Below, in pieces: positions 55,563 to 64,000 of a stretch of DNA of 64,000 nucleotides. Source of the DNA: Castanea sativa (lineage: Eukaryota; Streptophyta; Magnoliopsida; Fagales; Fagaceae); contig NC_134018.1 of NCBI RefSeq assembly GCF_040712315.1, positions 46,625,335 through 46,689,334 of the forward strand, read 5' to 3'. Position 1 is the stretch's first letter. Every line of letters starts with the position of its first letter. The notes under the pieces were generated by a model, which was not told where the DNA came from, did not search any database, and saw only the letters and a list, made by a program, of their open reading frames with translations. The position numbers and the translations under genes are program-made.

Positions 55563-58100
55563 AAAGCAAGAACACGAGTATATTTATGATACAGTAACAT
55601 GAACTATCTTTGAAAAATTATATTATAAAACGGCTGGTATGATACACGTATAACATGAATACGATATGATTATGATCATATTTACTAACCGATAAGTTTA
55701 GAATTTTCCAAAATTTTTTTTCTTATAGGTTGCACCGAAACTTTATGCAGAAGATATTATCTTTTTTCTCAAGGTAGATGAAGATAGATAAGGATTGTCA
55801 TGCCCATAGAAACAGATTGAATCAGACCCATCGACAAGGTAAAAATTGCAGATAGAGATCAGATTGTTGTTGTCAAGCCCATAGAAACATATTGAATGAA
55901 ACCCATCAACCCAACCGTTGATTCAAATCAAACCCACATCAGAGACGTGGCGATTAGCTAGCCAGAGGACTTTTCAGTTATTATAGTTATAATAATATAT
56001 AGAAATGGAAATTGTTTTCCAGTTTCCACTGTCAATACAAATTAAGTAAATAGTATTTTAGAGAAAACAATGAGCTTTGAGCGTGTGACACCATGTGTAT
56101 TTTCTTGTGCTGCTTTGTCAGCAAACGTGCCTACTTGCATTTCCCAAAGCTACATATACTCATTTATATTATAGTACTAATTTACTAATTTTTTCCCTTT
56201 GAATATGCCAAACGAAAACAAATATTATCAAACTTAGGCCAGTGATTAAGTACTGAAACTTTATGATTTCCAAAGGCTTCCATTTTTTTTTTAAACATAT
56301 AGTCAGACCCCATGATGGCACCACACCAGACGCTACAGTATAAACTACAGAGAACCTAGCTGTAAAATTCTCACGGACGAAAATACCCCCCAAATATTCA
56401 TGGTAATTACACTTAACATGCTTATGAATCTTTTTTTTTTGGGGGGAGGGGGGGGGGGTTCAGAACATGCCTATAAGAAAATTGTACTTATAGTTATGAT
56501 TAAATTTCATGTCGTTAAAGTTAATACAATCTTCCAAAGACATATTCCTCTTTGCCTATCCTTTTCAATCCTTAATAATATTTTACCTGAGGGAAATTAA
56601 AAAAAGGCAAACCCAGATGAAAAGATGGGTTCAAAAAACATTGTGGTAACTGGTAAAAAGTTCAAAAAATACTTCATGATGTGAATGAGATTAGGGGTCA
56701 AAGTGGTCCATAGCTGGTCAAAGAACACAAATGTTAAGAGGACATGGAGGTCATTTGGATTGCATTTCATTCACTTCATTGGGTGTAGAGCCCAATTTAC
56801 TTCTCTAGCCATTAGCCTATTTTAGTAGAATTGACAGAATATAGTGGGAATTTTTTTTCCCCCTCGCGTGTACCTTCAAGTATTTTTTTTTAATTAGAGA
56901 TTAATCTGTCAAAATTGGGTAAAACATATCGGATAAAATTCAGGAGCACACCGAGTTAAACTTGGTACAAAACACTTTGAGACTGAGAGCACATCTAACT
57001 TAGCCAACCCTGAGTTAATTTAGGTGAGAATTTACCTTTGCACCCTAATTTTGTTTCAGCAAAAAAAGAAGAAAAAAAAAAGCCTAATTTTGTATACCAA
57101 AAAATTCATTTTCAATTGCTTCAAAATTTTTAGTACAGTTTATTTTTCCATCTCAAACTCACATTTTACGTTCTAAACACCATTACATATTTTCTCACTT
57201 TTTTATATATATTTTAAAAAATTACAAAAATCTCGTATCAAACTATTCGGCCATACAACTCCTAACGTTACAAACAAATAATTGAAGAAACGAAAGGGCA
57301 ACTCTAGTTTTAAGCTGCCCTTTTGTGCATCCAGAGAGTCTCTCACTCCTCCCACGTTGATCCATCTTCTGCCGTCGATGGGACTTTTTTTTCTTTATTA
57401 ATTTAAAAATTTTCAACATCCACGATCCAATTAAAAATTTTGATTAAAAAAACTAGATAAAATAATAGGCTTTGTCAGCCAAGCACACCAGATCCACACA
57501 AAGCTCAGCTGCAATGGTTGAACGAAATTTCCATCTGGGCTAGAGAGAGAGAGAGAGATGTGAGATCTCAAAATGACCCGTCACTTCTTCAATCATCAAG
57601 ATCAGCAAAACCCAGATAGGAAACAAAGAAATAACTAAAATAAGGTCACCACCAAACCCAGACAACCAAAAATAAGAAAGAAATAACATAATATTAGAGG
57701 TAATTAATAATCAACGATAATGGGATTACTGAAAGCTAACTTTGATTCTCTTCTGAATTTAATGTCTCTATTTCCAGACAGATAAACAGTAGAATTAATT
57801 AACAGCAACATCATGATCCCGTCTCCTTCAAAGGAGATTCAGAGCCCCCAAAAAGAATCTAACCCAATAAAAAAAAAAAACCACAAAAAAGTGGAAAAAA
57901 AAAAAAATCTATGTACAAGTATATATCTTTCTCTTCCTCTTCCTTCTTGGACGCCAAGAAAAACTTTAAACTGGGTGGTTTTTTGCTTTATCCAATAAAA
58001 GAGGAAAAAGAGAGAGAGGCATGAGAAAAAAGAGTGAACTTTGTTTGTTTTGTCCCTCTAGAGAGCCATCTCTCTCTTTCCCTCTGCAAAACTCATTTCT
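55563..58100. other. Spacer and 3' flank of the DVL gene
   Basis: 55798-55910 holds a direct repeat (CCCATAGAAACAxATTGAAT, period 76). 56431-56458 is a T-run followed by a G-run. The last 300-600 bases before 58100 are the inferred 3'UTR and downstream region of the minus-strand DVL gene. No other gene seen. Confidence 0.45.
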
Positions 58101-58418
58101 TTAAGAATCGCTATATTCTCTCCAGCAAATGAGCATAGTCACGCAGCGCCTCACGATGTAGAACCTTGCTCTTTGTTCCTTCACAAGCCTGGCACACTTT
58201 CTTGTGAAAGAACACCTTCTGTGTGAGGAAGAGGAAGAAGAAGAAGAAGTAGAACTATTCTTCATGAAAGGAGTAGTAGCACTAGTTGCTGTTGTTGAAG
58301 ATCGGCTTCTTGAAGAAGCTTCTTTCTTTGACAATTTCCACTTCTCATCAAAGTAAAAGGGTGGTGGAGCTCCACTAATGGAAGTGGCAGTAATAGTACT
58401 TGTGGATACTGAAGCCAT
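58101..58418 (-). CDS. DVL/ROTUNDIFOLIA-like small polypeptide
   Basis: Minus strand, single exon, 105 aa. The N-terminal two thirds is Ser/Thr-rich (MASVSTSTITATSISGAPPP, then a run of nine Ser near residues 57-65) with a FYFDEKWKLSKKE block. The C-terminal 35 residues are the RTF/DVL domain: RRCSFTRKCARLVKEQRARF, then YIVRRCVTMLICWREY. These small plant-specific plasma-membrane-associated peptides restrict polar cell proliferation and organ shape when overexpressed; mode of action is unresolved. The start at 58418 is chosen because the Ser/Thr-rich beginning fits longer RTFL members. An in-frame ATG at 58499 would add 27 mostly hydrophobic residues and is less likely. A TATA box lies about 250 bp upstream. 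Confidence 0.93.
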   Translation of the reverse strand: MASVSTSTITATSISGAPPPFYFDEKWKLSKKEASSRSRSSTTATSATTPFMKNSSTSSSSSSSSHRRCSFTRKCARLVKEQRARFYIVRRCVTMLICWREYSDS

Positions 58419-58670
58419 GGTTTGGAAATGAAGGGAATGAACTGAAAGACTTTGGCAAAGACACAAACTTTCCAAGAAAAAAAAAAAAGCAAAAAACAAT
58501 TCTCTTTCTCTCTAAAATCCCTTTGGCTTTTCTTTGCTGAGCTTTTGGAAAACAGAGAAACAGAGGGTGTGAAAGAAAACAAAGAAACAAGAAGTGGAAG
58601 TGTGAAACAGTGGGCAGTGAGTAAATGAGAGAGTGAGTCAGTGAGGAAAAGAGAAAGAGGGTTAGGGTTA

Positions 58671-58679
58671 CTATTTATA
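58671..58679 (-). promoter_or_regulatory. TATA box of the DVL gene
   Basis: TATAAATAG on the minus strand, 253 bases before the start codon, followed by a GA/CT-rich leader. Confidence 0.6.
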
Positions 58680-61600
58680 ATGGGGTTAGAGAAGAAAAGG
58701 AGTTGCAGCTAGGTGTGGCAGTGGGTATCACCTGGGCCTTCTTTGCCTCGAGAGGCCCACCTTATAGTTTTTTTTTTTTGGGTAATATTATTAAGGTTTA
58801 TTATTTTAATTTTTATAGAATTGTTTATTTATTTATTGAAAAAAATATTATTATAATGAGGTAGGTTCCCAAAGCAAACGTCATGGGCTACTTAATTCAG
58901 TGAAAGAGAGGGGAGGGGAATTTAATGCAGCAAATCCCACTGAGCTGCTTGTGGGGCTGTTAACTGTAAAATTTCTTGGGTTTCAAGAAAAAAAGATTGC
59001 ATTTTGAACTTTAAAAAGTTGCATTAGATTTGTGTGATTGGAATAGCATATTTATTTATTTATTTTTGTTAAATGTATTTAAATAAAAAAAAATATATAT
59101 ATATATTAAATACAATTTGTTGGTTGTTTTTTCTTTCCTGAAATTAATGTAGGAATAAAAAGTAGATGGAATCCCCTAAAAACAAAAAAGTGATAAAAAC
59201 CAAAGAGAAAGACCCGAAAAAAGTAGTGACTTTTTGACAAAATAGAAGCTCAATCTTAAATGAAACTTACATGGTAGAAATAAGCTAATTAAAACTTGAA
59301 TTAAACTTTTTTTTTTTTTTTAAAGATTCACGTAAAACTTGCAAATATTGCACAAAAATAAGCTAAATAAAGCTTAAAAGTCATTGCACACAGAAGATTA
59401 AAGATTGAGAGTGGTCCTTTTTTTTTTTACCACAATTTAGTCCAGCACACAAAATATTCATAATAAAAATGAGTGGTAATGGTAGAGTGGTGTGAGCATT
59501 ACACTATCTAAACTATAATTTACTACCTTCACAAATGGTAAAAAAAAAATTGTGAAAAATCAAGTGGATAAACATTGCACTTTTTACTGCTCCATATCAC
59601 TCCGTCTCCATGTGAGAGAAGTGTGGGGTAGAAAAAAAAATCATTGAAAGGATTGAAAAATGGTTTCTTTAAGATCACAGAAGATCAAAAAAAAGATACT
59701 GCGTTTTTGCAAGTAAACCAATTCAATTGGCAGGTAAAAGCTTTGTCGTGTAAAAGGGATTTGTCATTTGTGAGGTCGAGTCCTACAAAATTGAAATTCA
59801 CGCGCTTGAAGTTTGATGTGGCCAGGAATGTTAAACTGCACTGATTCCAGTTTCTAAAAGAAGTCACTCTGTGCTCTGTAGAAACTAGAAACACACAAAA
59901 GAAGTGACTGTGTATGATGTGGAAGCCACCTTTTTTTTTTTTTATAGCTAGATATTGAAACTTTGTTGTCACTTAATCACATTTAGATAAACACTTGGTT
60001 TGTGCTTATTTTGCCAAATGAGTGCTCAAACATTATGGTTTAAGATAAATTAAATTGAATTGGCATAGGACAAAAGTGTTAGGTAAGATTATTGAATTTT
60101 GGAAGAAAAGTAAAAAAGATTGATGTGGATAACTTATTGTGGGTTACACATATGGTAGCGTGGCACATCCTGTTTATATTATTTTGTTCCTTTTATCACA
60201 TTACTTCAATTCTTACATTACAATACAAGAAGGTGTGTTAAATTATCTCTTAATTATGGTCAATTTATTTTAACTTAAAGTGTCATTTTATTTCTAGGGT
60301 CAAATTATATAGAGTTTTTTTTTAATTATTATTTTAGATGCAATTATATTTTAATACAAATTATTTTTAAGAACAAAATAAATTAATAAAATTAATAAGC
60401 TCAATCAAACTCATTTAATATTAAATAAAGAAGTGAAAAAAAAATAGTTATAGTTATTCAATTAGACATAGTTATAGTACCTCAAAAAAAAATGTCTAAT
60501 AAGTTTGGGCTATAAGATATTTGCTCTTTAAATTGCAAATATAATTGAATTATGTTAACGAATACCCTTATATTAATTCTTAATAAACTATATAAGAAGA
60601 GTTTTAATTCTACTTTTATGAAAAATATAAAATTTATAAAAATTATTTCATTATTTTTTTCATAAAATATAATTAAAACAATACCTTTAGGCACCATTTA
60701 ACATAAATTATGCACCTAGATTACATGATTGGAAGTCTAGCCTTTCCATAGTTACGTTGCTTCATTACAACAAGACTTCTATGATTCTATGGCTAGAATT
60801 AAGCAATAAAATGAAGCCAAAAAAAAAAAATTTGAAGCAAAATTAATTTTAAAAAAATTGAATCTCATACATGTCCCTATGGAATGGAAGGAAGCATCTT
60901 CGAAATGTGATGAAGAAAAGAAAAAAAAACCGAAAGAGAAATTTGTACTTTAACCTATCTTCTTGATTTCCTCAATAATCTACCAATTAGTAGGTGTCAA
61001 ATCCTAAGCAAAAGAGTGACATCAAAGGTGTCCTACAGTTGTAGGGGGTGACCACCTTTCACCCAGTCTCGAAAGTATGGCCAAATTTTGTTGCCTCTGA
61101 ATTCACACCCTCTTCCAAACTCCTTTATGCAGTGCACGAACCGCACCGTCCATTAGATTTTTTTTTTTTTTCTAGTTCCAAAGACCCAAAAACCGGCCAA
61201 GCAACCCTGGCTTTTCGATTATGTTTTTGCATCGATTATTATTATAGCTCTAGAAGCAAAGACTCTCTCTCTCTCTCTCTTTTACTCTGTTTTGTTCTTC
61301 TTTGTAATAATTATTATATGTATCCCCAAGTGTTTTGCAGTAGGTAAAAATGATTCGGTAGATTTGACCTTACGAGGGAATGAGGCCATGTATATCGTGC
61401 CCTACTGGTTGTGTGTTTGATCAATCTAATAACTTAAATGTCCCAAAGTGACTTATCATATTGTATCAAATCCCATGGTGCCATTTTAAGCTTTGAAGAC
61501 ATGTACGAGAGGTGGACCTATGATTCTGTAAAATTTTTCATCACGGGTTTTGTAAAAGTGATTGAATCTATTATATACAGGTTGCCAAACCTGTGATGGG

Positions 61601-62348
61601 AAATATCAAAGGTACATATTTGTGATATCCCATCAAAATCACATTCTTGAATGATCAACAATTTTGTGATTCAAAGTGATCTGAACTATTGAGGATGCGA
61701 CCGACTATCTTTTTCCTTTTCTTGGAAAAACATAATAAATAGGCATGGGTGGGTGTTCAAAGTTATCAGAGCTACTGAGGATGCGACTGATTATCCTTTT
61801 CCCTTCTTTAAAAATTATAGTAAATATGTGTAGATGGTAGATGTTTGTGAAATGAAGAAATATTGGATAATTACGTAATATTCTGTTGTCTCAATAATTA
61901 AATTAATAGTAAGATGCTTTTTATTTTTTATTTTTTATTTTTTTTATACAAGATAGAATTTTACTTTAGCATAATCTAAGCATATATGTGTGTGAAACTC
62001 CCTCCTAGAGACTTGAACTCCGACCCTTACCGTCTGAACCCCACAAGCACTTATACTTATGGAGTGACCATCGCACCAACGGTATGCGGTGAAAAATAGA
62101 GAGAAGAGTAGCATTTATGATACTCTTAAAATATTCTATAACTTTCAAGATATCATGATAAGACCTTGATTGAAAAGAATGAATGTTTTGGTTTCTCGAT
62201 AATGACTAGGATACTTATAGATACCAACAACCGTACTTCCAATAGATAATCGAATAATTGAAGGACCTAGCTAAGATTCAACACGAAACATCCAATCAGG
62301 CAAATTAACATACATGCATCACTATTCAATTAGTTTGATAGTTACTAT
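58680..62348. other. Spacer, no gene seen
   Basis: AT-rich; includes (TA)n near 59094-59105 and (CT)n at 61264-61281. A repeat of about 100 bp, CTATTGAGGATGCGACCGAC / CTACTGAGGATGCGACTGAT, occurs near 61686 and 61781. The 99-codon open frame at 61048-61347 shows no domain and ends in low-complexity sequence. Confidence 0.5.
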
Positions 62349-62505
62349 TTTTTTAGAGAGTTTTAACTTATGATATCTGCTCCTAATGGTAGAACTTTAT
62401 CATCAGACCAAGATACCAATCAGTTTTTGGTGTAGGCGAGAATCGAATCTCAAATATCTTATTTAACCATTAAAGACTTTACCAATTGAGTTAACTAAAA
62501 CCTAC
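62349..62505 (-). mobile_element. SINE, minus strand
   Basis: On the minus strand GTTAACTCAATTGGTAAAG (A-box) and AGATTCGATTCTCGCC (B-box), then GCCTACACCAAAAACTGAT, an internal match to the SINE at 38860-39005. A poly-A tail is at 62349-62356 (T on plus). Confidence 0.65.
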
Positions 62506-63206
62506 AATAATTATTAATTAGTTATCGAACAATCAACTTGGTTTGGTCCCTAGATTTCTTTGAGTCCCATTACAAGTGAATATTTTTTGACCCTCTATTA
62601 AATTAAAAAAAAAAAAACATAATTTGGTGTGAGAGATTAAAAAAAAAACGTTTTATGTAGGGTTAAATTTCAACTCATTTGGGAAGAGAGGGAAAACAAA
62701 AAGGTGAACAATGGGAATTCATCAACTTTATTTGGTATGGTGTTGTACACAATAGTCATAAGCCATAACTCTTTCCCCACCAAGACATTTTTAATTCTAG
62801 AGATCAGCTTGAGTTTTTCTAGTTGGTGTTTGGGAAAGGTGAATGCTGAATATGTGGACAGGCCTTAAGTTAAATCTTTTTTCTTTTTTGTTTTTCTTTG
62901 AGGATTTCTTTTTTGTTTTTTTTAATCGTCTATAACATTGTACACATTTAATACTGTGGTCCCAGTTTTGAATGTGGAAGAAAAAATGAGTACACTATAG
63001 TCTTTGATAGACTATAATACCATATGGTGCACGGGTGCAACTTTGACTCCTGTGAAAATGCTCAGAGCTGTAACTCATATTTTAACGCACGTCAATGTCA
63101 ATGTGAAACAAAGACAATTAGCTTCATCACAATATCCTATATCTCCTCCAAGGAAAAGCAATAAAAAAAACAAGGGGATAGATACCATTTTATATTTTAT
63201 GTAGGT
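62506..63206. other. Spacer, no gene seen
   Basis: T-rich; no coding sequence recognised. Confidence 0.5.
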
Positions 63207-63640
63207 TTTCTATAGTTTTAAATCTAGCAAAGTTGTGGGGCCTTAGAGATGGTCTTATGCTCTACAAAAACATGAACCTAAGTGCTGTGATTGGTCAACT
63301 TGATGCCATGGCTATTGTCCAGCTTCTTTCAAGCCCAGCTAGTACAAATCTCTCAGTTATGCCCCTTATTAATGACTGTAAGCAGCTGTTATCCCATATA
63401 GCCCAAGTCTGGATCGTGCATTGTTATCGCGAAACAAATTCGTGTGTTGATTGTTTGGCTAGAATATGGACTGATCAAGAGAGACCTTTTATTTTGTATC
63501 AAGATTCGTCTGTGGATCTTTTGGAGCTGTTAAGCTCGAACAGATCTGACTTGTTGTTTTTCAGGACCATTGCTGATCCTCCCTTCCCCCCTTAGTTTGG
63601 CTGTTTAATGAAATTTCTTTTCTACCAAAAAAAAAAAAGT
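63207..63640 (+). mobile_element. LINE 3' end with RNase H domain
   Basis: Open frame from about 63224 to 63595 encoding the RNase H domain of a plant L1-type LINE (RVT_3 type). It reads LAKLWGLRDGLMLYKNMN, then QLDAMAIVQLL, and the final CVDCLAR block. The catalytic Glu expected in LAELW is Lys here. A stop, a short 3'UTR and a poly-A run (63629-63640) follow, typical of a 5'-truncated LINE copy. Confidence 0.8.
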
Positions 63641-63660
63641 TTAAGATTATTATAGTTTAA

Positions 63661-64000
63661 ATTACATAATTTCTAGCAGAGCTAGGTGTGGCGGACTGAT
63701 CAAGAATGAGCAAGGAGAGTGGGACGGGGGATTCTCTAGGAGGCTTAGGTGCTTAAACAGTTTTCTAGCAGAGTTGTGGGGCCTTAGAGATGGTCTATGC
63801 TTTGCAAAAATATAAACCTAAGTGTTGTGATCGTTCAACTTGATGCCATGGCTATTGTCCAGCTTCTTGCCAGTCCAGCTAGTACAAATCTCTCTATTTT
63901 GCCCCTTATTGATGATTGTAAGTAGTTGCTATCCCATTTAGCCCAATTTTGGATCGTGCATTATTATCGCGAAGCAAATTCGTGTGCTGATTGTTTGGCT
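63661..64000 (+). mobile_element. Second LINE RNase H copy, cut by window end
   Basis: Repeats the first copy from GTTGTGGGGCCTTAGAGATGG (63772 on). It has the intact LAELWG motif but frameshifts and a stop (AAGTAGTTGC for AAGCAGCTGT). It includes about 100 bases further upstream of the domain than the first copy and runs off the window. Confidence 0.75.

Noticed and set aside
61048..61347. 99-codon frame
   Set aside because: Contains poly-F from a T-run and SLSLSLL from a (CT)n tract; no conserved motif or splice support.
1..64000. CRISPR array, phage, operon or other prokaryotic system
   Set aside because: Introns, SINEs, LTRs, MITEs and plant protein families throughout; no spaced identical repeats of CRISPR type.

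Overview
This is plant nuclear DNA. It is AT-rich, the genes have GT-AG introns, and gene-free stretches are crowded with small DNA transposons, SINEs, solo LTRs and microsatellites. The recognisable proteins are land-plant families, and intron sizes and transposon load suggest a woody eudicot. The exact genus cannot be read from the sequence (an impression of Fagales is not tested).

Four intact genes can be supported. (1) 14843-16156 (+): intronless secreted A1 aspartic protease, PCS1-like. (2) about 30170-34510 (+): SDIR1-type RING-H2 E3 ubiquitin ligase, 274 aa from eight coding exons plus a leading 5'UTR intron. (3) 36659-38116 (-): FKBP20-1-type peptidyl-prolyl isomerase, 188 aa from five coding exons, convergent with SDIR1. 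(4) 58101-58418 (-): DVL/ROTUNDIFOLIA-like small polypeptide gene. Broken coding sequence includes an NDR1/HIN1-like (LEA_2) pseudogene at about 47800-48560 (-), a hAT transposase remnant at 1352-1570, Copia pol remnants at 23100-23880, two LINE RNase H tails at 63207-64000, and gene-like fragments inside two TIR elements.

Layout. 1-14300: no intact host gene. It holds a hAT remnant, a Mutator-like element with about 150-bp TIRs (2677-4207), an old segment duplication, nested MITE/solo LTR (9005-10425), a second solo LTR (10885-11729), SINEs and a 1.06-kb hAT element. 14300-16200: PCS1-like gene. 16200-30000: repeats, including a degenerate Copia element (20458-25302) flanked by about 250-bp direct repeats. 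30000-41000: SDIR1 and FKBP20-1, with a 1,268-bp hAT insertion (perfect 8-bp target duplication) in the likely 5'UTR or proximal promoter of FKBP20-1. 41000-58000: TIR elements, MITEs, hAT elements, the LEA_2 pseudogene and AT-rich spacer. 58000-58700: DVL gene. 58700-64000: spacer, a SINE and two LINE tails.

The four genes do not form a pathway; they are neighbours by position. The most informative observations concern transposons: several precise insertions with exact target duplications, one probably altering the FKBP20-1 5' region, and two TIR elements carrying coding-like fragments. I found no evidence of an entirely new biological system.
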